A stretch of 64,000 nucleotides of DNA, from assembly GCA_027382625.1 (NCBI GenBank), contig JAJKFJ010022751.1:1-64000 (forward strand), given 5' to 3'. A model generated the notes under the pieces. That model worked only from the letters and a program-made list of their open reading frames with translations, had not been told where the DNA came from and searched no databases. This DNA is from Tetmemena sp. SeJ-2015. Its lineage: Eukaryota; Ciliophora; Spirotrichea; Sporadotrichida; Oxytrichidae. Position numbers and translations under genes: made by a program. Shown piece after piece: positions 1 to 11,279 of this stretch (its first letter is position 1; each line of letters opens with the position of its first letter).

Positions 1-66
1 CGATAAGTAGAAGGTAAATTTAACCTTATATATAATGTAACTTCTTATTGAAACTAAAGGTGAAGT

Positions 67-1480
67 TTCTAGAAGGAGATTGAGCCAGCATCAACCAGTC
101 TATTTACCAGAAGTTTAATTTCATCTACAGTGATTGTCATTCACTTAGAGACCTCTTCTGAATATGGCTACTACTTGGTGATAGTCGTATAACAGAATCC
201 TTTGGGCAGCTTTATTTTACGTCCAAAACTTACAGCGGCAAGCAGCACTCGCAGAAACTTGAGCTAGAGTACTCAAGCCTCAACAAAAGTAAGGTCACTA
301 GGGCAATCAAGGAGTTTGGACCAGCCAGAGTCCTTATTGGGACGAAGATCGCCTTATTCAAAAGTTATAGGTGCGATTAACCAAGCGATTCCTCAAGGAG
401 AAATAGCCCCAATGACTAGGAGGCCAAGGTCCGCACTTTATAATGGCAAAGGCTATCACGATGATGCAGCATGATAGATACAGAGACTATCTCGAGTTTG
501 GCAATCAGAACCTTGAAATCGAGAAAAGGTTGTCCATAATAGCAGCTCACATTTTTTAACTTGAATTGCACTTCAAGATGCATCACTAATTGAAGGCAAT
601 TCAAGTATTCAGACTTTCCACTCGAGACTAACTTTTGCACTTACTGAAATAAAGACAAGTATCTAAAATCTCTGGTGAGAAGGTGGTAATCTATGAAAGC
701 TACTTGGAAAAGCAGAATATTCTAGCAGCAGTCTTCGCCCTATACAAGATCATTATCATGCTAGAAGACTCAAAGATGAAAGGGGTTTGGCTTGATGCCA
801 ATATAGGAGTTGGAAAGACAAGTTTGATAAAGCTGATCGTAAACATATTTAGGAGTTCACCAAAATCTTCTAGCTAGATTTAGAGAAACTTAGAACACCT
901 CCAAATATAGTCAAAATGGAAAAGATACTTCAAAATTCTTCTGCTCGAGCAACATATCCCCTTTGAAGCTTCTTCTGGACGAAGAGGGTTATGGATTCAA
1001 GCAACGTGAAGTTCTTGAAAAAAGGCTTAGATACTATGGTTACAATGTCCTAATAGCATCTAACAAGCTCACTCTCGGCCAGAAGGACGAAATTGACAAA
1101 GAGGCATTCCAGGCTAAAGTTATATTCTTCCTCATATAGAAGCTTTCAGGGTTTAAAAAGGCAATATTTCCATATTGAAGGCGCTTGCTGGGAGAATTCT
1201 TTGAGTAAAGATTTCTGAAAGAAGGGCTGATCGAGAAACGCCTTTCAAAGATAGGCGAGATTCCAGCCGACACAGCTGTCGATTAAATGATTTATAATGG
1301 CAAAGGAAACTTCACATAAGCACTATCTGCATTACTAGTATTTTATTTATTTCTTCATTTTCAGTATTTGCTAAAGCTTAAAATGCTCTCTCTCAAATAT
1401 CACTCCATTTATAGTATCCCGGGCCAGATTAGACTAATAGACTATGAGTACGCCTTCTCTATTTAAATGACTAATTGCTA
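67..1480 (+). CDS. P-loop ATPase-like protein (AFG1/ZapE- or SF3-helicase-like)
   Basis: Read with TAA/TAG=Gln and TGA=Trp, three consecutive coding-like blocks run left to right: 67-410, about 425-900 and about 960-1337, with a frame change between blocks. The middle block has a Walker A motif ANIGVGKT at 797-820, preceded by a helical stretch (YLEKQNILAAVFALYK). The third starts with a Walker B-like LLLDEEG (about 969-990), followed by VLIASNK. The order P-loop, DE, then a beta strand ending in SN fits AFG1/ZapE-type AAA ATPases and also superfamily-3 helicases. The N-terminal 110 residues match neither as far as I can tell. A 27-bp intron (1338-1364) near the 3' end keeps the frame. The start lies at or before the window edge and the end is unclear. 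ATPase call moderate, family uncertain. Confidence 0.5.
1338..1364 (+). other. 27-bp spliceosomal-type intron
   Basis: The stretch starts GTATTTT and ends TTTTCAG, is almost pure A/T and C, and falls exactly between codons. Removing it joins two protein-like segments in the same frame (…QALSALL and YLLKLKML…). The size suits the very short introns of ciliates. cDNA would settle it. Confidence 0.45.
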
Positions 1481-1739
1481 AAATAGTCTAGAAATTTAAT
1501 ATTCTAATGAAATAAAATTAATAAATTAAATCAAGTGTGAAGCATTAATTATATAATTAAATATGGGTTTCATTTAAATTTTTGCTATATTAGAATTATT
1601 TACAAAATAGCTGCGAATCAAAAGAAGACTTGATTAGACTTTTCTCATTTAACGTTAATTTTGACTTTTGATTTCACTGCTGTTTGTTTAAATAATAATC
1701 GCGAAATTGAATAAAATAGAAAACTTAATTAAATATTGT

Positions 1740-2030
1740 CATCCCGGAATTAGTTAAGCTTTCTTGTCCCAAGTTCAAACTGGAGGAGGCTTGACTTTCA
1801 AACTAAGAAGGTGAATGTTGGAAATCTCAAGGACAGAGAGAAGGAATCTACTGCTAGGATCAAGAGATACAGAGCTGATGACTAAGAGAATACTAGGAAC
1901 TCAACTCAACAAAAGTAAACAAAAAGAAAAAGAATAACAAAAAGAATAAGAATAAGAACAAAAACAAGAGAACAGAGCAAGAAGTTAAAATGAAATATAT
2001 AAAGGAAATTCGCCATTTTAAAACAGAATT
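1740..2030 (+). CDS. Hypothetical basic, Lys/Asn-rich frame
   Basis: One frame reads a charged stretch (LDFQTKKVNVGNLKDREKE) with TAA as Gln. It runs into a low-complexity K/N tract built from AAA/AAG/AAC codons at about 1915-1970. A frame change near 1790 separates it from a short upstream piece. Neither end is defined. It could be a nearby exon of the ATPase gene to its left or a separate small basic protein. No family recognised. Confidence 0.35.
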
Positions 2031-2354
2031 TGAAATAAACTTGCAATATTAATTCCAAATATTTAATAATATTTTTAGTTTAGGGAATTAATTAATAATG
2101 AGCAAACTAATGACTAGACTCTAAGTGAGTTAATTAACATCTATAATATAATTTATCTCTTATAGAGAATCATTTAAAAATATCATTAGCAAGTCTTGAA
2201 ACCAATTCATATTTAAGATGTCTTAATTAGTTTAAAGATAAAATAACATTAAGTAATTAAGTTTTCCCTATTTAATATTTTATTTTAGTAATTAAAAAAG
2301 ACAAATGTTAAGCAGACTAAGACTAGCTACTGCAGCTGCTCATCAAAATATAAA

Positions 2355-2606
2355 ATGAAAATGTTTGAAAGCTTCAGTTAGAGTAAAGCAATAGAGAAGT
2401 TATAAAATGGAATGTTGGATAATTTAATAAAAGAGCAGTAGTGTTATTTAAAATGCTAAAAATTCTTCTTGCTTGAACACATGCTAAATAAGAACAGTAA
2501 GTCCTCTAAGAAACAGAAAACTGTTAAAAAGACGAATTCTAAAAATCCTAATTTGCATGTAATAGAGGTAAGAGTTAAGCTAGCATTTCCAGTTTTTTTG
2601 CTTTGA
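2355..2606 (+). CDS. Small hypothetical protein (83 aa)
   Basis: ATG at 2355 opens a single uninterrupted frame to a TGA at 2604-2606, with TAA/TAG read as Gln. It begins MKMFESFSQSKAIEKLQNG, has a helical centre (LDNLIKEQQCYLKC) and then a Ser/Lys-rich stretch. The same frame stays protein-like upstream to about 2306, so the true start may be earlier. The last 15 codons could instead be a 25-bp intron (GTAAGAG…TTCCAG at about 2576-2600). No family recognised. Confidence 0.45.
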
Positions 2607-3052
2607 AATTTAATTTCTGCTATAAAATCTTAAAATTCATTTTTATAAAAAAAAACCGGAATAATTACAAAATGTTAGGAATAATGGGAGGCACGAATCC
2701 AATACTTGCTGAAACAATAACGAAGTAAAAATACAGTTATTCTAAATGTTTTTAGAATAATTTGGTCCGCCCTTAAAATATGAGCGCCAAGATTGGCAGA
2801 CGAAGTTTAATCCTTCTTGATCCACGTTTTACAGAATAAATCTGAAATCATTTTAAAAATCAGAACATTAAATTATTATCTTTATAATAATAAAATAATG
2901 AGATTCTATTCCTAAAGTAACAGATCAGCTTATCATTATATTAAATATGGCCCTCAGAGCACAATTGATTTTGAGTGAATAAGATTTTTGAACTCATAAC
3001 TTTATAGGTATAGTTAAAATTTAAATGAAAATCAGAATTAAATTAAAATAAT

Positions 3053-3864
3053 GGGGGGGGGCCTTTCCTCGTCATCCACTTTTTTCATGAAAATATGAAA
3101 AATCACTGTCTAGCCTAAAATTAGCCAAAAACACCAATTTTTTAGTCCTAATTCAATTTCAGAGGGCTTATAACGATCATATTCTTTAATTTAGAAAACA
3201 TTTGGAGCCTTCGGGAAATATTCATTTATAAAAAATTAAATTTTAAAGGAGTGGCAATATATCTAGGATATGTAATTCATTCACAAGTTGAAAATATCTA
3301 ATGTAAAAAATAAAAAGTACTCTAAACCACCTTATCACAGTTATCGAGTCTTTTCATTTTTAGTATCCTTTAATAGCATAATCTGAGCTAAAAATATATC
3401 TAAATCAACTTATTTCATAAAATATATATTGTTCTTTGATTGTATGATTAAATATGAAATTTCATGTATTCTTAATTTCTTTCAAAATATTCTAGAATTG
3501 AATATCGAAGCCTTAGCTTTTAAATAGCTGTAAGCATGTTTAAAGGAAATTCATCTCATTTATAAATGTCTTTTGTAGTATTTATATTTTTCGTAGTTAA
3601 CTATTATCTTATATTTTGAAAACTTATATTTTTATTCAATAAAATAAAGTCTTTATTCTATAAAATTTCATTAAAAATATAAAATTTTGTCTTACTGACT
3701 CTAAAAAAATTAACCTCTATTTTCTAAATTAAAGAATATGATCGTTATAAGCCCTCTGAAATTGAATTAGGACTAAAATATTGGTGTTTTTGGCTAATTT
3801 TAGGATAGACAGTGATTTTTCATATTTTCATGAAAAAAGTAGATGACGAGGAAAGGCCCCCCCC
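3053..3864. mobile_element. MITE with ~146-bp terminal inverted repeats and G/C-run ends
   Basis: The left end 3053-3198 and right end 3720-3864 are inverted copies that differ at only a few positions. The element starts with nine G and ends with eight C. It is flanked by a perfect 8-bp duplication AAAATAAT (3045-3052 and 3865-3872). The interior (about 520 bp) is AT-rich with no coding signal. An 8-bp duplication with GG-starting termini resembles Merlin/IS1016-type elements; hAT and P elements also make 8-bp duplications. Being non-autonomous, it would need a transposase encoded elsewhere. Confidence 0.93.
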
Positions 3865-3872
3865 AAAATAAT

Positions 3873-4690
3873 AAATATAGTGCTCTAAAGTGTTGGCCGT
3901 TAATTTGTGAGGTAGCTTTCTCACTCTTGTTCTATAGCTCGAAAATTAATATGAGTTTATTCTTTAGACATTTTTAGCATCTCTCAGCAATTAGTTATGA
4001 TTTGAGCATTCTTTTCAAACTTTACTCTCTATTTTATTAAATATTTTGTCGCTTATAACTCTAAACTGAGCACTCCCCACTGAAGTTGCAAGGATTAAAT
4101 TTCTTAGAATTTAATTATAAATCGAAAGGTCTATTAATAGTTTAAATCAGATACACTTCAACTGACATAAAATTGTTCCATTTTAATTTAAATAATAATT
4201 TAATTCAATTTTCCATTAAATTTTCATCTATAGAATTTGATAAATTAATATTGGGAAACACTGGCCAGGATGGATCACAAACGATATCCGTAAGAAGACC
4301 CGGGCTTTGCCATTCACTACTTAGCGGAATTTGTAGGAAATTATGACGTTTCAACTATCAATCACTGAGGATGTGAGCTCTCTGAATCTCCAGGTCCTTG
4401 AATGCCATGCCTAGAGAATCTGCAGACTGGTTAGAGTGAGCGTGAACTCTACCTCAAGTATTTGTTTAGAATCGTCTAATAACAATAGTCAAAGGCTGCC
4501 ATTATTAGTAGTCTCTATAATAAGTTGAAATAATTCTATATTTTATTTTTCTGTCAATGATGCTATTATTTTTATAATTACTTTTATTAGTCTCCCTTTT
4601 GCTTCTCAAAGTCATCTTTATAGTTCCTACGGGAGTCAGATTAAATAGAATACTTGACAATCTTATTAAAAGTGAATTATTTTATAAATT
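3873..4690. other. Stretch without an assigned gene
   Basis: Mostly AT-rich. A richer patch at 4255-4510 can be read as a peptide (WPGWITNDIRKKTRALPF and onward) on the plus strand, but no frame is clearly better than the others and no motif is recognisable. Left unassigned. Confidence 0.3.
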
Positions 4691-4704
4691 AAATTGATTT
4701 AATT

Positions 4705-4800
4705 AGTGGAAGTTATAATTATTAGACCATTCGACTCATTGTAAATTCTAAGAATTTATATCCTTGTATTTTTTGTGTAAGAGCAGTTTAGTGATTAAAA
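4705..4800 (+). repeat. Repeat R1, partial copy
   Basis: Matches the middle of the longer copies at 19585-20030 and 61165-61610 and the partial copy at 14605-14770. The shared core reads ATTATTAGACCATTCGA, then AATTCTAAGAA(C)TTTATCC. In this copy the encoded peptide is LYPCIFC, against LYPCNFC in the 19.7-kb copy, so a Cys-x-x-Cys peptide has been kept. Confidence 0.6.
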
Positions 4801-5089
4801 AACATGTAGAGAAGTAGAAGACATTGATGAGGATGATGAGATCAACAAATCTCCTTTCTTTGCTGGTATTAAAATACTTAAAGAAGATACTCTTTTTTAG
4901 TTTTGATTGGTTATAATTGAACAAATGCGAGTGAAGCAATGAGAATTCTCTCATTTAACTGCTCCATGTCGCAGCACCTTTATAAGAGAGAATTTAATAG
5001 GTACTTAAATGAAATGAAACTCCTCCTTGCCCATTAATTAGAACTCCTTAATTTAAACTAAACATTTTCGTTAACATTTAAAAGTAAGT

Positions 5090-5430
5090 CTGATGACGAT
5101 GCCTGCCTCCTTAATCTTAAAATAAAACTCACTTTACTAAGCTACCACTCCAGATTGACCTCATACTTTAGCAACGGTGGTTCAGCTTAACAGCTCGACT
5201 CACTCGCCCGCCGCGCAACTAGCCTCAAAGTCGCAGGCGAAGGATGCTACTCCAAGGTCGGCTCTCTTTAGCTCTCACCTCGTCAAGTCTTAGAGATCTC
5301 AATCAAGGATAGTGAGAAAGCTACCTTGTTGACACCCTTTGTGCTAGTGGTGAAGGCGGCTGTTCGCCGCTGTTAGGCTGAAGCCACTGTGGTCAAACTG
5401 GTTAGGCTATGAGCAGTTGTATTTCATTTA
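5090..5430. repeat. GC-rich island related to the MITE core at 34.8-35.1 kb
   Basis: This stretch is much richer in G+C than its surroundings. Its right end (CCACTGTGGTCAAACTGG, about 5384-5401) is close to CCACCGTGGCCAAACCGG in the palindromic element near 35.02 kb, so both probably carry the same module. The motif also resembles a tRNA D-arm/A box. No full tRNA fold was found, and long flanking inverted repeats are not obvious here. Confidence 0.45.
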
Positions 5431-5807
5431 AGTAACCAATTAAATTCTCGCATAGATTTTAAAAAATCATTGATTTAATCAAATTCTGAACTATATTCAA
5501 GAATTAAATTTTGAATAAATTAAATAAGTTCTAAGGAATAATAGAAAAGATCAGAGTTTTTATTTGAGATATAAATATTTTAAAAACTAACTATAGGAAA
5601 GATACGATTACATCGATATCCAAGAAATTATTTACAAATTAAGTGATTGCTTTAATACATCCTAAATATGGATGTCAAAACACTTTTTAAATATGTTTTT
5701 ATAATTTTTCAAAGCTCAACTTGTTTTATCCATTGTTAATAATCTACTCTATCAATGCATTTTGGCTTTGGGAGTATACCGACTTTAAATTTTAAAAACG
5801 TTCTGAA

Positions 5808-6880
5808 ATGGGCCTGAAAGAGTTGTCAATGCAAAGGCTCTTTGAGAACGCAGCTAAACACTATAAGTTCCATTGAATATATATTGAGTGAGATCGGTAT
5901 TGAGTGACATCGTTCTGAATCCAGTGTCAAACCCAAAAAGCAGAAGGAATGTCCTAATCTAGAGAAGCTTGGCCAGTGGACGATGAATTCTAGAAATTTG
6001 TCAGTAAGACCTATGTTGGGGGAGGGTTAGGAACTTATTATTCTTAAAGAGATGGGTCCAAGCATCAATTTATCAAGTAGGCATGTGAATCCTTTAAGAC
6101 TGTAGGATCATTGAGCTTGTCTGTCAACAATTCGACAATAAGTTTGTAAGCCCAGTTTGCTAAGTTTGATCAGTTGCCACATGTTTACATAGGATGCACT
6201 TCACTCATACTTTATTTGTGTTATTATCTCTTCCTAGGAAATCAATCGAATTGACTTTCCTCTCTAGCAAATGCTATGATAGCTAGAAGTCATTAACACT
6301 CTTAGAGTCATTCGTGCGTCCTCAAGCATTTCTCCTTATAAATCATTAGTTGATGAAGAAGGGCACCTTCAACTTCTATTACATGCTCAATGCTTAAGTC
6401 TCCAGTCCGCAACACTTATTGTAGTAGACTCTCAATCTCTAGTTTTACAGCATATTTTATTCCAAGCGCTTTCTAAATCCGTCCTATTAAATAGCGAATC
6501 GTGATAATTTCTGGCTATTCAACCCTAAATTGAAATTACTGACATTTTGCTCTGAGGCTATTCGTCATTGCTGATTAAGATAGGTTATATCTATTGGAGA
6601 CCAGTTTTCTTGAGGACTTAAGATGAGCTAATTTTGGATAATAATTACTGAATGTCTTTCTCGTCAAAGGAGTTATGCTTAAAGTCCTATTCCATGAATC
6701 ATTTATAGGAAGGATTGAGAAAGTATTTGAAAAGAAGCCCAAAGAAGCTAACGTTCCTATAGTGTGGCGAGCAAGATGCAGCTTTAGATTTTTGAGTGAA
6801 GGAAAAATACTGCACCATAATGACTAACAATTCACTAATAAACTTAATTTTTTAGTTGTTGGCAGTAGCTTTACTATCTC
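5808..6880 (+). CDS. Hypothetical protein with a hydrophobic segment
   Basis: ATG at 5808 starts MGLKELSMQRLFENAAKHYK. The frame continues for about 150 codons with TGA as Trp (HWIYIEWDRYW) through FVSKTYVGGGLGTYY to a hydrophobic stretch (VYIGCTSLILYLCYYLF, about 6185-6240). After frame changes near 6270 and 6500, coding quality resumes (LLIKIGYIYWRPVFLRTQDE, then VLFHESFIGRIEKVFEK) to about 6880. The segments look like one gene broken by indels. No family recognised. Confidence 0.5.
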
Positions 6881-7089
6881 ACCTTCAAGTGTCTCCTTAA
6901 CTCGCTGAGGGTGAAGACTTTGCGGCAAGAGAGCACTTTAAAAGCTCTCTCGGCATGGTTTGTTCTTAAGATTTTGGAGTGCTTCTTCTATCTCCAAAGA
7001 ACGAACCACTCTTGAAAGCCGGGATCCCCCCTTTTTTGGAATAGGGTGATGCATTGCCTTCGGAGAAGGAAAAAGGGAAATCATCATTA

Positions 7090-7560
7090 AGCCTTTCAGT
7101 TTAATCTAGCTAAGCGATGCTTTTTGGAATTTTGGAGCCTACTAGTCCATATTTTAATTGTTAAGTGCTCTAATTTTAAAGGTTCTCTCTCTTATAATTT
7201 ATAGCAAATTAAAATAATAGGGCTATAGCACGACCTAACTAATATGACTTAATTCATAAAGTGAGGCAAATATTATTGTCCATTTATATCATTATAAAAA
7301 GCAATGTCCAAATTCATTAAAAGCTAAATAAAATTATAAACTTTCATTAAATTTATTAATTTAAAGCTTATAGTAGTTTGATGCTTAAGCTATGACTATA
7401 AGTTTGCAATATCTTAGATAATAAATTTATAAGCTAAACTTATTAAGTCTAGAGGCACATAAACTTAAGTCCTCTATTAAAATTCTCTTGCTAACAGCTC
7501 TTTCTTAATTCGATGAAATATAATCTTAAGTTATAAAATATAATTAATTAACTCGTGAAG
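7090..7560. other. AT-rich stretch, nothing recognised
   Basis: High A+T with many T and A runs; no frame stands out, and no repeat or RNA gene is visible. Confidence 0.4.
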
Positions 7561-7569
7561 TAATAAATA

Positions 7570-8410
7570 TTAATATTTTTTTAGACAAAGTAGGCGCAGC
7601 AGAGTAGTTCAATTCCTCAAGTTCTTTATCTAGAGACCTCTGTCTAGCAACAACCATACTCAACTTGTTTGTTTCAAGCTTCCCTAGAAGCGATTCAGCT
7701 AAAAACCAGGTCTTTTCTTAAACCTCAAGTGCCAGTGTAAACCAACTTTGGATTAATTATGATATAGGTGACTTCTATCTCCCCTCATTAAAAAAGAATA
7801 ACCTACACTTTTTTACATGTGCTCTCAGAGCAGAAGCACATTCTCCGAGCCCAAGACATCGTGCAAATAAATGTGCCTGACATTCCAGAGCTCTTGAATC
7901 TGATTTATTTGAGATTTTTAAGGATGACAAGGAACTATAAACTCATTTCAACTTCTATGAGGACCTGGGAGAGCTTCCAGAAAGGAATTTCTTGTTATCT
8001 GTCCTCAGCAGCGTGAGGAGCCACTTCCTTCAGAAGCTTGCCCACAAGCAGTAATAGCCGAAGGCAGCTGGCTTAGTAGAGGAGAAGCTTGACACTATCG
8101 AAGCCAGTCAGGAGATGATCAAGAACATTGAAACTATGCCCTTCTATTCCAGCAAGTATTTATACTTAAATATATAAATTTTGTAAAAAGGAAAGAGCCC
8201 TTCTACTCAAGTTGAAATCACCCGGAAGGAAAAAACAAACAGGAGAAAAAGGAGAATACGATACGAATTTGCTTGCAATACACATATCAAAAGACAGACT
8301 AGATGGCGATAGAAGGCTTCTTTTTTCTGGCTAGCCTAGGCAGTTTGCCACAGGTATTAATATCATGCGATCACCGCCTATTAAAAGACTGCGGATTTTT
8401 CTATTTTACT
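7570..8410 (+). CDS. Hypothetical alpha-helical protein, paralogue of the 30.3-31.0 kb gene
   Basis: The first block (7570-7890) ends AQDIVQINVPDIPELL. After a one-base frame change the second block reads DLFEIFKDDKELQTHFNFYE and LPERNFLLSVLSSVRSHFL. A 40-bp GT-AG intron at 8156-8195 joins it in frame to ALLLKLKSPGRKKQTGEKGE and onward to about 8410. The core INVPDIPEL…FK-D-KE…ERNFLLSVLSS is repeated on the minus strand near 30.8 kb (INVPNYPEL…IKDEKK…TREIIFFLSAL), so a family exists. Function unknown. Confidence 0.5.
8156..8195 (+). other. 40-bp intron
   Basis: GTATTTATAC…GGAAAG, strongly A/T-rich. Splicing it restores a single frame between PFYSSK and ALLLKLKSPG. An alternative 3' site five bases earlier (AAAAAG) would break the frame. 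Confidence 0.4.
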
Positions 8411-8990
8411 GAAGTTAATTTAAGTTCCTTATAAAATTGATTCAAGCTTGTTCATTGATTAACAAATCACTCATTTGCTTCATTACCTTCTCCATTGTCC
8501 TTCATCAGCTTTACTGTTTGATTGATGAGATAGCCCTTTTGATTATTTATTTATGTGCTCGCTGTGTGACATTGAATTCTTTCATTACTAGTGCTTTCTT
8601 ATAATAAAATTTGTAGCGAGAGAAAACCTCCTCAATAAGGTTGTAGAGTGAAGAGTATGAAAAATTGGAGATAAATTAGATCATATATTTGTTACTTATT
8701 GAGATAAATTAACTCGTAGGTTATGAAGCAATATCACTCTCCACAGGGAGGAAACTGTCTCCTTGGGTGCTCTCAGCTGTTTCACTATGTCCTCTATATA
8801 AATCGACATCAACGACATAGTGGAGCTCTCCTACCCTTTTAAGGACTTATCATGACAAATGCTGCTATGATGTAGAATTTTGTAAGCTCTTTTAACAAAA
8901 TTAAGTTTTGATATGGCTTTGTCCAAAACCGAATGTTGGATCAGGTGAATTGAAGATTGTCTCCTCTCGGTAGATTATTTTTATATCTTT
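8400..8990 (-). CDS. Tc1/mariner-like transposase remnant
   Basis: On the minus strand the frame reads LHYVVDVDLYRGHSE at about 8780-8830, then SSLYNLIEEVFSRYKFYYKK (about 8590-8650). The latter matches the C-terminal DDE box of IS630/Tc1/mariner transposases (NPIE-E-FS--K), as in the 29.9-kb copy (FNPIQEIFSRVKSSYKK). A basic helical tail follows to about 8400. The block between the two pieces is poor, so the gene is probably decayed. Confident for the C-terminal box, weak for the rest. Confidence 0.5.
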
Positions 8991-9484
8991 CTACTCACGA
9001 TTTAGTACGTTTAGATAAGCCTGAGTCCTTTTTATTTTCTCAAGATTTCTAGTGGTAAAGTTATATCCTGATCGATTGATCTTTTTCTCAGGGCATGTGC
9101 TTAATAAATTCATTTTAGTTTTTTTTTGGCAGTATATTCTCAGCAAAGCTCCTATAAAACTAATAGCATCTCTGCTCAAGAGAAAGATGTTCCTATATAG
9201 TGAGGATTTGGTGGTCTCTAAGCAGGTGACAAAACTTCAAGGTGAGAGCCGACCGTCACCAATCGGGTTAGGGTAGGAACATTTTCCTTCTTAATGGCTC
9301 AATGTCAAGCGGTCTGGATAATTAATTTCAAAAGAAGTTGCTGATTGTAATTATTATTATAGCTGAGAATTTAATGAAAAAAAAGAATTAAATTAATAAT
9401 TAAAATAATAAATTATAAATCCGAGGAAGTTCAAGTGCAAAATGTTGGGGAAAAAATTTTATCATTCGATTAAACATTAAATTT

Positions 9485-9650
9485 TAATTTACTTTGACCC
9501 TTGCTACTTCTTCGTAGCAGTCTGTGCTGCGAGTAATCTCGGTCATTAACTTTTGAACTTTGTTAATTTGTTGGTCTATAATTGGTTACATCGGAATCTC
9601 TTGATAGGCACCTCCTATCGTAATGGCAGTAGAGCAGACTCATATAATAA
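9485..9650 (-). CDS. Short hypothetical coding fragment
   Basis: The minus strand encodes about 50 protein-like residues (TAITIGGAYQEIPMQPIIDQ, then QINKVQKLMTEITRSTD) in one frame. AT-rich DNA with no coding signal lies on both sides. It may be an isolated exon or a gene relic. No family recognised. Confidence 0.35.
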
Positions 9651-9659
9651 TTAAATATT

Positions 9660-11270
9660 TATCGATTAAGCCTCATATTAGGTGAACATATTTTACAATT
9701 TAACGGTCAATAGTTTACATTTTTTCATTCATTATTTTTTCAATTTTCAATTTTAAAAATTTTAACAATAGTAGACGTAGTATAATTTGCTATTCTCCAG
9801 AGTTTCGTTATTCTGAATAGTATGATTACCATTGAGACCTCCTTTGTCATAAATGTCTTGCCCATTGAATCATGCAATGTAATAAATAAGCTATTTTTTC
9901 TTAAATTCCTAAAATATAAGTTTATCCTTCTTGATTTCGGTCTAGGTCAAATACAATTAAGTAATTTAGTAATTCTAATAAAATAAATACAAAAATTAAG
10001 GCGCTGACTGTTATTTTAAATACTCTTCTTCCTCTTACTTAGTATTATTCTAAGCTTTTATTACTTTTTCCATTTATATTTTGATAGTTTTTTGTATATC
10101 CCTCTTGTCATTCAAAACCTAAATTTAAGGTTTAAGTAAATCCATATCATAACTTAAAGACTTACTTTAATCATTGCTTTGAGGATATGTTTTGCTATGT
10201 TTACGGAAATGCCGTAATTAACCATAGGCAAACATTGCAAACAAGAGCCACTACATGGACATTTTAGGGTTGCAAATCGTCTTTTTTAAAGTCTTAAGTT
10301 TTGCCTATTAAAAAGTTATATCAATGCCTAAATATGAGCTAAACTAAAGATTAATCATCATAATTATTGTCAAATAATAATGGTTTTACTTCCTTCATCT
10401 TGCTATTCAAAGGTTTCCGTTTTTTTTTAGGAAATTCAATTCTCTAGTTCCTTCCTAATTTAATTTCTTTCGTATTTATTATTTTGGTAAATGAAATTAT
10501 TATCTAAATTGAATAATTATACAGCTATTAGCAAGGATTAATAAAGCTATAAATTTAAAAAACTGCCAATCACTGATCATCTTATTGTATTTGACTTATA
10601 ATACTAATTTATTATAGCTTTTTATGCTTGTAAGGAATTTTCGATATGATGAGGCATTTTCCATTTTTATTTAAAATATTGCTCACTATTTTATTTTAGT
10701 TTTAAAAATTAATTCTTATTTTATCAGATTCCTTCTGAGTGCGTTTCCTCTAAGATTTAATTTAAGTAAAAGTGTAATTATCTAATGAGACATCCAGACA
10801 TTCTCTTTGAACTTAGTCTGTCCATTTCAACTCTATTTACGATAAAATCATCGCAATTTCCCACTATCCTTATCCTTGCCTATATCTCTCAAAGCTATGG
10901 TTATAATACAAAATAATATCGCTAAACCATTCACTAAAAGCTCAAAAGCATAATTAATAAAATCTTTACTTTATTATTTATAACTTATATAGATTTTTAG
11001 AATTCTCTATAGCGTTCAACCGGTCTTCATCATTTACTCTTTCATTTTCAAAAATAAAAATTGGATTTTGCCTTAATTAGCGTAATTTTTTCACTTCTTT
11101 TAGGTATTCAATTTAATTTAATCATAACTACCTTTGATCAACACATCGTATAGTCTTTATATTATATTTAAATCAAATAATAAAATAATATAATAATTAC
11201 AACATATTTAAGACGAGCGAATGTCTTGCTTGTCATATTTTAAACATGAAGAAGCCTAGTGGCCACTCCT
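9660..11270. other. 1.6-kb AT-rich stretch, nothing recognised
   Basis: Very A+T-rich, with T-runs and short palindromes. No frame shows convincing protein composition and no repeat shared with the rest of the window was noticed. Confidence 0.4.
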
Positions 11271-11279
11271 TTGTTAAGA

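Noticed and set aside
5384..5410. A tRNA gene at the D-arm-like motif
   Set aside because: No anticodon arm, T-arm or acceptor pairing could be built around it; only the A-box-like segment is present.
9052..9276. Plus-strand ORF with YPDRLIFFSG, a possible ninth ubiquitin-like copy
   Set aside because: Only a few residues resemble PPDQQRLIFAG; no insert, second half or tail of the family is present.
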